A stretch of 64,000 nt of DNA from DASUBV01 sp036501025 (GCA_036501025.1 DASYBB010000065.1:1-64000); one strand, 5' to 3'; shown: positions 25,653 through 33,411, counted from the stretch's first letter. The notes: generated by a model from the sequence alone, not told the origin. A program made the numbers and translations.

Positions 25653-26411
25653 TCAGTCCGGCGGCGGCGACGAGGCCCGGGCGTGGAAGCGGCGCGGCAC
25701 CCGCCCGGCCCGGAACGCCAGCCGCCCGGCCAGCACCGCCGACCGCATGGCCGCCGCCATCAGCGCGGCGTCCCGCGCCCGCGTCACCGACGTCGCCAGC
25801 AGGACCGCGTCGCAGCCCAGCTCCATCGCGATGGCCGCGTCGCTGGCCGTGCCGATGCCGGCGTCCAGGATGACCGGCACCCCGGCCGAGGCCACGATGA
25901 GCTCGATGTTGTGCTGATTGCGGATCCCGAGGCCGGACCCGATCGGCGAGCCCAGCGGCATCACCGCCGCGCAGCCGGCCTGCTCCAGCCGCCGGGCCAG
26001 CACCGGGTCGTCCGAGGTATAGGGCAGCACGGTGAAGCCGTCCGCGACGAGCTGCTCGGCGGCGGCCAGCAGCTCGACCCCGTCCGGCAGCAGGGTCGTC
26101 TCGTCGGCGATGACCTCGAGCTTGACCCAGCTGGTGCCGAGCGCCTCGCGCGCCAGCCGGGCGACCTTGACCGCCTCGGCCGCGGTGAAGCACCCCGCGG
26201 TGTTCGGCAGGACGTCGATCCCCGCCCCGGCCAGCACCTCCAGCACCGAGCCGGCCGCGGCCGGGTCGACGCGCCGCATCGCCACCGTGGTCAGCTCGGT
26301 GCCCGACGCCACCAGCGCGCGGCGCAGCACGTCCAGGCTCGGCGCCCCGCCGGTCCCCATGATCAGCCGGGACCCGAAGGTCCGCCCGGCCAGCACGAAC
26401 GGGTCGTCCAT
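25653..26411 (-). CDS. thiG: Thiazole synthase
   Basis: Forms the thiazole phosphate ring from deoxyxylulose-5-phosphate, dehydroglycine and ThiS-thiocarboxylate. The 252-residue barrel has IMGTGGAPSLDVL, NTAGCFTAAEAVKVARLAREA, the Schiff-base lysine in WVKLEVIADE, and the phosphate-binding LDAGIGTASDAAIAMELG. It lies 2 bp after thiS in the thiO-thiS-thiG operon under the TPP riboswitch. Complete and normal. Confidence 0.95.
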   Translation of the reverse strand: MDDPFVLAGRTFGSRLIMGTGGAPSLDVLRRALVASGTELTTVAMRRVDPAAAGSVLEVLAGAGIDVLPNTAGCFTAAEAVKVARLAREALGTSWVKLEVIADETTLLPDGVELLAAAEQLVADGFTVLPYTSDDPVLARRLEQAGCAAVMPLGSPIGSGLGIRNQHNIELIVASAGVPVILDAGIGTASDAAIAMELGCDAVLLATSVTRARDAALMAAAMRSAVLAGRLAFRAGRVPRRFHARASSPPPD

Positions 26412-26413
26412 GG

Positions 26414-26614
26414 TCAGCCTCCCTGCACGGCCGTGACGATCTCGACCTCGTCGCCGGCGGCGAGCGGCGTGGACGCCCAGGCGGCGCGGCGGACCACGTC
26501 GCCGTTGAGCGCCGCGGCCACGCCACTCGCGGCTCTCGTGACGACCGAAACGGCGGCGTCCAGCGTCACCTCGTCCGGCACCTGATGCGGCTCGCCGTTA
26601 ATCACGATGTGCAC
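26414..26614 (-). CDS. thiS: Sulfur carrier protein
   Basis: A 66-residue ubiquitin-like carrier ending in the diagnostic Gly-Gly (TAVQGG), whose C-terminus is thiocarboxylated to feed ThiG. I choose GTG at 26614 (MHIVINGEPHQ), which has GGGAG 6 nt upstream and the usual family length; an ATG at 26629 would add five residues (MREHG). The start overlaps the thiO end by 17 bp. No ThiF-type adenylating enzyme is visible in the window, so its activator is elsewhere. Confidence 0.9.
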   Translation of the reverse strand: MHIVINGEPHQVPDEVTLDAAVSVVTRAASGVAAALNGDVVRRAAWASTPLAAGDEVEIVTAVQGG

Positions 26615-27785
26615 GCCGTGCTCCCTCATGCTCGTCCCCGAACCGCGCCACGGTGAATGGCGCGGCGAGCTCCGGAAGGCCCTCCGTGGCCAGGTACTCG
26701 GCGATGACCTCGGCCGTCACCGGGGCAAGCAGCACGCCGCCCCGGAAGTGCCCGGTGGCCAGCACCAGGCCCGGCAGCGCGGCCGGCCCGAGGACCGGCG
26801 CGTTGTCGGGGGTGCCGGGGCGCAGGCCCGCCATCGCCTCGGCCAGCTCCAGCTCGGTGATGCCCGGCACCAGCAGGCGCGCGTCGCGCAGCAGCTCCCA
26901 CACCCCGCCCGCGGTGACCGTGGTGTCGCTGCCCAGCTCCTCCTGGGTGGCGCCGACCACGATCTCGCCGTCCGCCCGCGGCACCAGGTAGACCGAGGAC
27001 CCGCGGACCAGCCCGCGCACGGTCCGGGTCAGCGGCGCGGTCGGCACCCCCGGCCGGGGCCGCAGCCGCAGGATCTGGCCCTTGACCGGCCGGACCGGGG
27101 GCGGGGTGCCGGGCGGCAGCCCGGCCAGGCGGGCCGACTGCCAGCCCGCGGCCAGCACCACCCAGCGCGCCCGGACGGTGCTGCCGTCCGCGAGCACGGC
27201 GCCGGCCGCGGTCCCGGCGGCGACCGTGATCTCGGTCACGCGCTGGCGGACGAGGCGCACGCCGGCCAGCTGCGCCGCGGCCAGCAGGGCCGCCGCCAGC
27301 AGGCGCGGGTCCACCGACCCGTCGCCGTCCGCGAGCAGGCCGCCGCGCACCACCGGGTTGAGCATGGGCTCGGCCGCCCGGCACTCGCGGGCGGTGAGCC
27401 GGACGGCGGCCCGGCCGAAGGCCTCCTGCAGCCGGTGCTGCTCGGTCAGCATGGCCAGGTCGTCGCCGTCGTAGGCGACCTGCAGCGTCCCGGTCGGCGC
27501 GAACCCGGTCGGCAGGCCGGTCAGCCCGGTCAGCTCGGCGGCGAAGGCCGGGTACCGGTCCAGCGACGCGCGGCCGAGGTGAAACAGCTCGCGCTCGGCG
27601 TAGGCGGCCTCGGCGACCGGGGTGAGCATGCCGGCCGCCGCGCGGGTCGCGCCGGCGGCCGGCGCCGGGTCGGCGACCGTCACCCGCAGGCCGCGCTGGG
27701 CCGCCCGCCACGCGATGGCCAGGCCGATCACGCCGCCGCCGATGACCAGCGCGTCCGGCGGGCCGGCCGGGGCCGGGCTGCTCAT
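26598..27785 (-). CDS. thiO: Glycine oxidase
   Basis: Oxidises glycine to the iminoacetate used by ThiG; FAD-dependent. The 395-residue protein has the dinucleotide motif VIGGGVIGLAIAWRAAQRG at residue 13, the DAO signatures AAAGMLTPVAEA and VVLAAGWQSARL, and the late FAD loop TGHFRGGVLLAP. The use of ThiO rather than ThiH is normal for an aerobe. The start has GGGAG 6 nt upstream, which lies at the end of the TPP riboswitch, so ligand binding can mask it. Confidence 0.93.
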   Translation of the reverse strand: MSSPAPAGPPDALVIGGGVIGLAIAWRAAQRGLRVTVADPAPAAGATRAAAGMLTPVAEAAYAERELFHLGRASLDRYPAFAAELTGLTGLPTGFAPTGTLQVAYDGDDLAMLTEQHRLQEAFGRAAVRLTARECRAAEPMLNPVVRGGLLADGDGSVDPRLLAAALLAAAQLAGVRLVRQRVTEITVAAGTAAGAVLADGSTVRARWVVLAAGWQSARLAGLPPGTPPPVRPVKGQILRLRPRPGVPTAPLTRTVRGLVRGSSVYLVPRADGEIVVGATQEELGSDTTVTAGGVWELLRDARLLVPGITELELAEAMAGLRPGTPDNAPVLGPAALPGLVLATGHFRGGVLLAPVTAEVIAEYLATEGLPELAAPFTVARFGDEHEGARRAHRD

Positions 27786-27790
27786 GAGCC

Positions 27791-27884
27791 GCTCCCTTCG
27801 CCGGCATGACCCGGATCAGGTTCCTGCGGTCGGCGGCTCGCAGCCGCCCTCTCAGTCCGGTTGCACCGGACTCCCGCGCGATGA
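27791..27884 (-). promoter_or_regulatory. TPP riboswitch (THI element)
   Basis: The RNA strand shows the conserved core: a P3 stem GTCCGG.CCGGAC, then CTGAGAGGG, a variable stem (GGCGGCTGCGAGCCGCC), then CGCAGGAACCTGATCCGGG and TCATGCCGGCGAAGGGAG. The segments CTGAGA, ACCTGATC and the final GGGAG match the thiamine pyrophosphate aptamer. It ends at the thiO ribosome-binding site, so control of translation initiation is likely. TAGGCT (27893-27898, minus strand) may be its -10. Confidence 0.95.
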
Positions 27885-27959
27885 CGTTCCAGCCTAGCCG
27901 CGGGCCGGGCGGGCGGTGCACCCGCCATGATCTGAGCGGCTATCCGCCATGATGACGGG

Positions 27960-29177
27960 GTGAGCGATCCCGAGCACGTGGTGGTGGCCGGCGCCGGGCT
28001 GGCCGGCCTGCGCACCATCGAGGAACTGCGCGGCCGCGGGTACGCCGGCCGCGTGACGCTGGTCGGCGCGGAGACCCGGCTGCCCTACGACCGCCCGCCG
28101 CTGTCCAAGAAGCTGATGACCGGCGAGCTGGACGACACCACGCTGCGCCCCGACCTGGACGCCCTCGGCGTGCGGGCCCGGCTGGGCGAGACCGCGACCG
28201 GCCTGGCCGGCGGCGTGCTGACCACCGCGGCCGCCGCCGGCGGGGCGGGCCGCTACGAGTACGACGCCCTGGTGCTGGCCACCGGGGCCAGCCCGGTGAC
28301 GCTGCCCGGCGACGGCCGCCAGCACGTGCTGCGGACCCTGGACGACGCCCTGGAGCTGCGCGCGCGGCTGCGGCCGGGCGTGACGCTGGCCATCGTCGGC
28401 GCGGGCTGGATCGGCGCCGAGCTGGCCACGGCGGCCGTGGCGCTCGGGTGCCGGGTCACGGTGGTCGAGGCGGCCGCCGTCCCGCTGGCGGCGGCCGTCG
28501 GGCCGGAGGTGGGCGCGATCACCGCCGCCTGGTACGCGGCCGCCGGGGTCGACCTGCGCCTGGACCAGGCGGTGGACTCCGTGCGGCCCGGCGGGCTGGC
28601 GCTGGCCGGCGGCGAGTTCCTGCCCGCCGACGTGGTGGTCACCGCCGTCGGGGTCCGGCCCGCCGTGTCCTGGCTGGCGGGCTCCGGGGTGGAGCTGGCC
28701 AGCGGGATCTGCGTGGACGGGCAGCTGCGCACCTCGGTCCCCGGCGTCTTCGCCGCCGGGGACTGCGCCGCGTTCCAGTCGGGCCGCTACGGCGCGCGCC
28801 TGCGTTTCGAGCACTGGGACGTGGCCCTGCACGCGCCCGAGGTGGCCGCGGCCAACATCCTCGGCGGGAGCGAGGCCTACGACCCGGTGCCGTACTTCTG
28901 GTCCGAGCAGTTCGGGCGGATGGTGCAGTACGTGGGCTATCACGGCGGCGCCGGGCAGCTCATCTGGCGCGGCGACCCGCACGGCGGGCCGGAGCCGGGC
29001 CACCGCGAGCGCTGGGCGGCCGCGTGGCTGGCCGGGGACCGCCTCGTCGCGCTGCTCAGCGTCAACACCCCGCGCGATATGCTCCAGGGCCGCCGGGTCA
29101 TCAGCTCCGGGGCGCCGGTCGACCCGGCCCGGCTGGCCGACCCGCAGATCCCCGTCCGGGACTGTGTCCGGCACTGA
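27960..29177 (+). CDS. FAD-dependent ferredoxin-reductase-like oxidoreductase
   Basis: A 405-residue pyridine-nucleotide-disulfide-type flavoprotein. The FAD motif GAGLAGLRTIEELRGRGY is at the N-terminus, RPPLSKKLM follows, then the NAD(P)H motif GAGWIGAELATAAVALG near 145, and the FAD loop VFAAGDCAAF near 265. It resembles rubredoxin/ferredoxin reductases of hydroxylase systems; the partner protein is not adjacent. The GTG start has CATGAT 6 nt upstream, and a 10-nt direct repeat CCGCCATGAT occurs at 27922 and 27944. It is divergent from the TPP riboswitch. Confidence 0.85.
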   Translation: MSDPEHVVVAGAGLAGLRTIEELRGRGYAGRVTLVGAETRLPYDRPPLSKKLMTGELDDTTLRPDLDALGVRARLGETATGLAGGVLTTAAAAGGAGRYEYDALVLATGASPVTLPGDGRQHVLRTLDDALELRARLRPGVTLAIVGAGWIGAELATAAVALGCRVTVVEAAAVPLAAAVGPEVGAITAAWYAAAGVDLRLDQAVDSVRPGGLALAGGEFLPADVVVTAVGVRPAVSWLAGSGVELASGICVDGQLRTSVPGVFAAGDCAAFQSGRYGARLRFEHWDVALHAPEVAAANILGGSEAYDPVPYFWSEQFGRMVQYVGYHGGAGQLIWRGDPHGGPEPGHRERWAAAWLAGDRLVALLSVNTPRDMLQGRRVISSGAPVDPARLADPQIPVRDCVRH

Positions 29178-29236
29178 CCCCCGCAGGTCGGCCGTGACCA
29201 GGTTTTTGCCGGGGCCAGATGTGGAAAGCTGGGAAT

Positions 29237-29599
29237 GTGGCACAGATCGACCCCCCGACCGACGCCATCGTCGGTGACTGGCTGACCCTCCCCGAGGTTG
29301 CGGACCGACTCGCCCTCCCGGTCAGCCGCGTGAAACAGCTCCTGCGGGAGCACAAGCTCCTCGGCGTCCAGCGCCCCGGCGGCACGTTCGCCGTGCCGGC
29401 CGCGTTCCTGGTCGGTGATCAGGTGGTCCGCGGCCTGGCGGGCACCCTGACCCTGCTGATCGACTGCGGCTACAGCGATCACGACCAGCTGCGCTGGCTG
29501 TTCACCGCGGACGACTCGCTGCCCGGCACGCCCATCCAGGCGATCGCCCAGCACCGCGGCAAAGAGGTCAACCGCCGCGCGCAGGCCCTGGCCTTCTAG
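29237..29599 (+). CDS. Rv2175c-family DNA-binding protein
   Basis: A 120-residue protein: a winged-helix/MerR-like N-terminal half (DWLTLPEVADRLALPVSRVKQLLRE) and a C-terminal domain (LTLLIDCGYSDHDQLRWLF) with the Rv2175c pattern. In Mycobacterium tuberculosis, Rv2175c is a substrate of the kinase PknL, and phosphorylation abolishes its DNA binding. A kinase gene lies 3.7 kb away here. I use GTG at 29237 (MAQIDPPTD); ATG at 29219 would add six residues. AAAGCT lies 6 nt before the GTG. Confidence 0.88.
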   Translation: MAQIDPPTDAIVGDWLTLPEVADRLALPVSRVKQLLREHKLLGVQRPGGTFAVPAAFLVGDQVVRGLAGTLTLLIDCGYSDHDQLRWLFTADDSLPGTPIQAIAQHRGKEVNRRAQALAF

Positions 29600-29650
29600 C
29601 CCGCCCGGGGGCGCGCTCGCCGCGCGGCCGGGGCGTGGCAGGCTGGCGGC

Positions 29651-30307
29651 ATGCCCGCAGACCTCCGTGACCGGCTCGCCGCGGCCCGCCTGTACCTGTG
29701 CACCGACGCCCGGCAGCGGCAGGGCGACCTGGCGAGCTTCCTGGACGCCGTGCTGAGCAACGGCGTCGACATCGTGCAGCTGCGGCAGAAGGGGCTGGAG
29801 GCGGCGGAGGAGCTCCGGCTCCTGAAGACGTTCGCGGCCGCGTGCGCGGCGCACGGGGCCCTGCTGGCGGTGAATGACCGGGCCGACGTGGCCTACGCGG
29901 CCCGCGCCGACATCCTGCACCTCGGGCAGGACGACCTGCCGCTGCCCGCCGCCCGCCAGATCCTCGGCGCGGCGCCGCTGATCGGGCGGTCGACCCACGA
30001 CGCGGCGCAGGCCGACGCGGCCAGCGCGGAGCCCGGCGCCGACTACTTCTGCACCGGGCCGTGCTGGCCGACGCCGACCAAGCCGGGCCGCCCGGCGCCC
30101 GGCCTGCCGCTCGTCGCGCACGCCGCCGCCCTGGGCACGGCGCGGCCGTGGTTCGCCATCGGCGGCATCGACGAGGCCAGCCTCGGCCAGGTGCTGGCGG
30201 CCGGGGCGCGCCGGGTGGTCGTGGTCCGGGCGATCACGCAGGCCGCGGATCCGGGCGCGGCCGCCGCCCGGCTCGCCGCGCGGCTGCGCGCTCCGGCGCC
30301 GGCGTGA
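29651..30307 (+). CDS. thiE: Thiamine-phosphate synthase
   Basis: Couples the pyrimidine and thiazole moieties to thiamine monophosphate. The 218-residue TIM barrel shows DIVQLRQKGL, LLAVNDRADVAYAARADILHLGQ and GRSTHDAAQADAA, and the phosphate loop region WFAIGGIDEASLGQVLAAGA. The pyrophosphate-binding TPTKPGRPAPG loop is intact. It stands on the opposite strand from thiO-S-G and has no TPP riboswitch. CAGGCT 6 nt before the ATG suggests its own promoter. metF follows after 13 nt, apparently with its own -10. Confidence 0.93.
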   Translation: MPADLRDRLAAARLYLCTDARQRQGDLASFLDAVLSNGVDIVQLRQKGLEAAEELRLLKTFAAACAAHGALLAVNDRADVAYAARADILHLGQDDLPLPAARQILGAAPLIGRSTHDAAQADAASAEPGADYFCTGPCWPTPTKPGRPAPGLPLVAHAAALGTARPWFAIGGIDEASLGQVLAAGARRVVVVRAITQAADPGAAAARLAARLRAPAPA

Positions 30308-30308
30308 C

Positions 30309-30314
30309 TAGGCT
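30309..30314 (+). promoter_or_regulatory. Candidate -10 for leaderless metF
   Basis: TAGGCT begins 2 nt after the thiE stop and ends exactly 6 nt before the metF ATG. No Shine-Dalgarno sequence is present. Confidence 0.45.
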
Positions 30315-30320
30315 AGGGCG

Positions 30321-31250
30321 ATGCCGTCACCCCAGCAGCTGACGCCAGTGATCAAGGACCTGCTGGCCAGCGGGGGGCAGTCGTTCTCGTTCGAGTTCAT
30401 GCCGCCCAAGACCGAGGCCGACGAGCGCCGCCTCTGGCTGGCCGTCCGCCAGCTCGAGCCACTGGCCCCGACCTTCGTGTCCGTCACCTACGGCGCGGGC
30501 GGCTCGACCCGGGACCGCACCGTCCGGGTCACCGGCAAGATCGCCGAGGAGACCACGCTGACCGTGGTCGGGCACCTGACCGCGGTCAGCCACTCGGTGG
30601 CCGAGCTCCGCAACGTCATCGGGTCGTACGCGGCGGTCGGCGTGCGCAACCTGCTGGCGCTGCGCGGTGACCCGCCCGGCGACCCGGCCGGGGAGTGGCG
30701 CGCGCACCCGGAGGGCTTCTCGTACGCCGCCGAGCTGGTCGGGCTGATCAAGTCGGCCGGCGAGTTCTGCGTCGGCGTGGCCGCGTTCCCCGAAGGCCAC
30801 ATGCGGTCGCCGAGCCCGGAGTCCGACATCGAGTTCTTCGTCCGCAAGTGCCGCGCCGGCGCGGACTTCGCGGTGACGCAGATGTTCTTCTACGCCGACG
30901 ACTACCTCCGGCTGCGCGACGCGGTCGCCGCGCGCGGCTGCGACGTGCCGATCATCGCCGGGATCATGCCCATCATCAGCGTGCCGGGGATCGAGCGCGC
31001 GGTGCTGCTGTCGGGGGCGCGGTTCCCGCCGGGGCTGGCCGCCGACCTGCACGCGCACGCCGACGACAAGGCCGCCGTCCGGCAGATCGGCGTCGAGTAC
31101 GCCGCCGCGATGTGCCAGCGGCTGCTCGCCGAGGGCGTGCCGGGCCTGCACTTCTACACCCTGAACGGGTCGCGGGCGACCCGGGAGATCTACGAGCTGC
31201 TCGGCCTCGGGGCCAGGCGCAGGGGCAGCACGGCGCCCATCACCGCGTAG
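30321..31250 (+). CDS. metF: Methylenetetrahydrofolate reductase
   Basis: Reduces 5,10-methylene-THF to 5-methyl-THF for methionine synthesis. The 309-residue FAD barrel has FSFEFMPPKTEADE, VSVTYGAGGSTRDRT, NLLALRGDPPGD, DFAVTQMFFYADDYLR and the C-terminal HFYTLNGSRATREIYELLG. It may supply methyl groups that end in SAM made by metK 15 kb away. The 3' end overlaps the convergent GNAT gene by 61 bp. Confidence 0.95.
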   Translation: MPSPQQLTPVIKDLLASGGQSFSFEFMPPKTEADERRLWLAVRQLEPLAPTFVSVTYGAGGSTRDRTVRVTGKIAEETTLTVVGHLTAVSHSVAELRNVIGSYAAVGVRNLLALRGDPPGDPAGEWRAHPEGFSYAAELVGLIKSAGEFCVGVAAFPEGHMRSPSPESDIEFFVRKCRAGADFAVTQMFFYADDYLRLRDAVAARGCDVPIIAGIMPIISVPGIERAVLLSGARFPPGLAADLHAHADDKAAVRQIGVEYAAAMCQRLLAEGVPGLHFYTLNGSRATREIYELLGLGARRRGSTAPITA

Positions 31251-31771
31251 GGCGGGCCGCCGCCGGGGAAGCCGAACCCGGTCAGCAGGTCGGTGAAGCC
31301 CATGCCGTGGTAGAGGCGGCGGGCGGGCGAGTTGTCATCCTGGGTGGACAGCACGGCCGTGCGCTCGGCCCGGCCGCCGCTCAGGGTCAGCAGCAGGCGC
31401 TGGCCGATGCCGCGGTGCTGGCATTCCGGCCGGACGTGCACCTCGGCGATCTCCAGCGGGTCGGCCAGCCAGCGCGTGGCCGCCGCCGCGCCCGAGGCCG
31501 CCGTGACGCCCGCGCGGACGACGTCGTGCCACCACTGGCCGGGCATGCCGTGGAAGCCGTAGCTGAACGCCACGGCCTGCGGGCTGGGCGGGACGGTGAC
31601 CACGATCGCGCGGAAGCCCGGATGGCCCGCGTGCCGCTCCATGATGGACAGCCGGCCGGGCAGGTGGACCGGGTCCGGCCGCATCGCGGCCGCGTAGATG
31701 GCGAGCAGCCCGTCCAGATCGGCTAGGAACTCTGTCCGGCTGAGCTCGCGTATCACCGCTTCGCCTGGCAC
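31190..31771 (-). CDS. GNAT-family N-acetyltransferase
   Basis: A 193-residue acetyltransferase. The acetyl-CoA motif A is visible in EIAEVHVRPECQHRGIGQRLLLTLS, followed by VLSTQDDNSPARRLYHGMGF. The substrate is unknown. GTG at 31771 gives MPGEAVIRELSRTEFL; a second GTG five codons later (MIRELSRTE) is possible. It is convergent with metF and overlaps it, which can lower mutual expression. Confidence 0.85.
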   Translation of the reverse strand: MPGEAVIRELSRTEFLADLDGLLAIYAAAMRPDPVHLPGRLSIMERHAGHPGFRAIVVTVPPSPQAVAFSYGFHGMPGQWWHDVVRAGVTAASGAAAATRWLADPLEIAEVHVRPECQHRGIGQRLLLTLSGGRAERTAVLSTQDDNSPARRLYHGMGFTDLLTGFGFPGGGPPYAVMGAVLPLRLAPRPSSS

Positions 31772-31839
31772 GGCCGCCAGCGTAGCGGGCCGGGGCGCCC
31801 CGGCCGGAGCCGCCCCGGCGCCGCTGCGGCCGGGATGGT

Positions 31840-31862
31840 TTGTCAGACCCCCCTTGTATCTT
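31840..31862 (+). promoter_or_regulatory. PafBC/RecA-NDp-type DNA-damage promoter
   Basis: TTGTCAGAC, an 8-nt spacer and TATCTT match the mycobacterial RecA-NDp pattern (TTGTCRgtg-N8-TAnnnT), recognised by PafBC in the LexA-independent DNA-damage response. An overlapping TTCGAACGCAGATGC resembles half of an actinobacterial SOS box. The predicted start near 31869 leaves a leader of about 145 nt before the HEPN gene. Confidence 0.65.
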
Positions 31863-32015
31863 CGAACGCAGATGCAAAGAGCTGGACACCGACCCGAATT
31901 TAGGTTCGAATATATACGTGGAACCCGGCGGCTCACCCCCCGAGCCGCCAGGCCCGGCCGGGCGCGGCGCGACACGCCGCCCCGGCCGGGACCGCACTGA
32001 CGGAGGAGGACGTAA

Positions 32016-32465
32016 ATGAGCGCGATCGCGCAGGTACGGCCGGAACGGCCGAGGTGCCGGGTCTCGCCCTCCGCACTGGCGCTGATGGCGTCCGCGCGGC
32101 GGGGCCTGGCGGCGGCGGAGGACGAGAGCTCAGCCGGGGCGCGGTACGTGGCCGCGCACCTGGCCGCGCTGCGCGCGGCCGCGGCCGTCGTGGCGGTCAA
32201 GGCCGAGCCGGCCGGCGCCCGGCGCAAGCGTCCGCAGAGCGTCTGGGAACTGCTCCCGCGGGTGGAGCCGGCGCTGGCCGAGTGGGCCGCGTTCTTCGCG
32301 GCGGGCGCCGGCAAGCGGGCCGCGGCCGAGGCCGGGATGCTGCGGGCGGTGTCCGTGCACGAGGCGGACGACCTGCTCCGCGACGCGGGCACGTTCGTCG
32401 GGCTGGCCGAGAGCGCGCTCGGCATCCCCGCGCAGGAGGTCCTGCCGCTCGCCTCCGCGGGCTAG
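32016..32465 (+). CDS. SAV_6107-family HEPN domain protein
   Basis: A 149-residue helical protein with the pattern I know from the SAV_6107 HEPN family: LALMASARRGLAAAED, ARYVAAHLAALRAAAAVV, VWELLPRVEPALAEWAAFFAAGAGKRAAAEAG and the conserved DDLLRDAGTFVGLAE. HEPN folds often bind nucleotides or act as RNases, but no RxxxxH is obvious. The AGGAGG ribosome-binding site about 8 nt before the ATG is strong. The promoter looks DNA-damage regulated, and in streptomycetes relatives lie near translesion polymerase genes, as I recall. Function unknown. Confidence 0.8.
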   Translation: MSAIAQVRPERPRCRVSPSALALMASARRGLAAAEDESSAGARYVAAHLAALRAAAAVVAVKAEPAGARRKRPQSVWELLPRVEPALAEWAAFFAAGAGKRAAAEAGMLRAVSVHEADDLLRDAGTFVGLAESALGIPAQEVLPLASAG

Positions 32466-32517
32466 CGGGCCGAGGCCAGGGGGCCGGCGGCCAGCCCGCG
32501 GAGGGCGAGCTGAGCTG

Positions 32518-33012
32518 CTAGAACGTGTCGATGGCCCCGCGGGCGTCGGAGTCCAGGATGCCCCAGCTGATCAGTTCCTCGGTGAGGTCAGACGGCGACC
32601 GGTCGTAGATCACGGCCAGCGACCGCAGGTCCTCCTGGCGGATCGACAGCACGCGCCCGTTGTAGTCGCCGCGCTGGCTCTGGATCGTCGCCACGTAGCG
32701 GGCCAGCGGGCCGGCCTTCTCCTTGGGCAGCTGAGCCATCCGCTCCAGGTCGATCACGAGCTTCGGCGAGGGGGCCAGCAGCGTCGGCAGCACGTCCCCG
32801 GGCAGCAGCTCGGAGACCGGGACGCCGTAGAACTCGGCCAGCTCGGCCAGCTTCTGCACGGTCACGGAGCGGTCCCCGCGCTCGTACGAGCCCACGACGA
32901 CCGCCTTCCAGCGGCCGCGCGACTTCTCCTCCACGCCATGCAGCGAAAGCCCCTGCTGGGTGCGAATGGCGCGCAGCCTCGCGCCGAGGGTCTTGGCGTA
33001 ATCAGATGGCAT
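32518..33012 (-). CDS. bldD: Developmental regulator BldD (c-di-GMP-binding repressor)
   Basis: A 164-residue regulator. The N-terminal XRE-type helix-turn-helix (LRAIRTQQGLSLHGVEEKS and VVGSYERGDRSVTVQKLAE) matches BldD closely. The C-terminal half carries the tetrameric c-di-GMP signature: RGD followed by the RQxD motif in SQRGDYNGRVLSIRQEDL. In Streptomyces, c-di-GMP-bound BldD represses sporulation genes. Its presence suggests morphological development. It is divergent from pyrR with 465 bp between starts. A textbook promoter lies upstream and an AGTGA half-site overlaps it, consistent with autoregulation. Confidence 0.95.
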   Translation of the reverse strand: MPSDYAKTLGARLRAIRTQQGLSLHGVEEKSRGRWKAVVVGSYERGDRSVTVQKLAELAEFYGVPVSELLPGDVLPTLLAPSPKLVIDLERMAQLPKEKAGPLARYVATIQSQRGDYNGRVLSIRQEDLRSLAVIYDRSPSDLTEELISWGILDSDARGAIDTF

Positions 33013-33065
33013 GGTACTTGGCCCCCTGGCCTGAAGGTTGCTGATGGTGGTGGTTACGCACAGTG

Positions 33066-33094
33066 ACGGTAGGCCGCCGGAAGCACCAGGTCAA
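33066..33094 (-). promoter_or_regulatory. bldD promoter with BldD half-site
   Basis: On the minus strand TTGACC (33089-33094) and TACCGT (33066-33071) are separated by exactly 17 nt, a good housekeeping promoter about 60 nt before the bldD start. AGTGA (33062-33066) overlaps the -10 and fits the BldD consensus half AGTGA, so repression by BldD itself is plausible. Confidence 0.65.
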
Positions 33095-33265
33095 GCCGAA
33101 TGCCAAAAAGCGGATGAACTTACGCGCGTCGGCGCATCCTAGCGCGATCGGCGCCGGCCGCCCCGCGCCCGGCGGCAAGCCCTGTGCTACTTGGTGTTTC
33201 GGCGTGCTGACGGGCTGTTCCGGTGCCCGGGCAAGACCCGTATTTCCGCACAAAAGACCACTGTA

Positions 33266-33281
33266 TGTGACAGAGATCACT
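33266..33281. promoter_or_regulatory. TGTGA-N6-TCACT palindrome (Crp or BldD site)
   Basis: TGTGACAGAGATCACT matches both the Crp-type consensus TGTGA-N6-TCACA, with one mismatch, and the BldD consensus AGTGA-n-TCACT. It lies midway between the divergent bldD and pyrR genes, 254 nt from bldD and about 130 nt upstream of the candidate pyrR -10. Confidence 0.55.
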
Positions 33282-33411
33282 TCTTGTTACGCCCTGTGCA
33301 CTGTGGCGGAGATCCCCCATCGGCGCGCGGCCCCGGCGCCGGCGCGCCGTCCCAAAGACCCGGCCCGGCCCCGGTCTGGGGTGGCTGGCGCGGAAAACGC
33401 GTTCTGCCTGG

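Noticed and set aside
31861..31876. LexA SOS box (TCGAAC-N4-GTTCGA) before the HEPN gene
   Set aside because: Only the left half TCGAAC is intact; the right half is ATGCAA. The PafBC-type promoter is a better explanation.
32016..33012. HEPN protein and BldD as a toxin-antitoxin pair
   Set aside because: They are convergent, differently regulated, and BldD is a well-known developmental regulator; no RxxxxH motif is evident in the HEPN protein.
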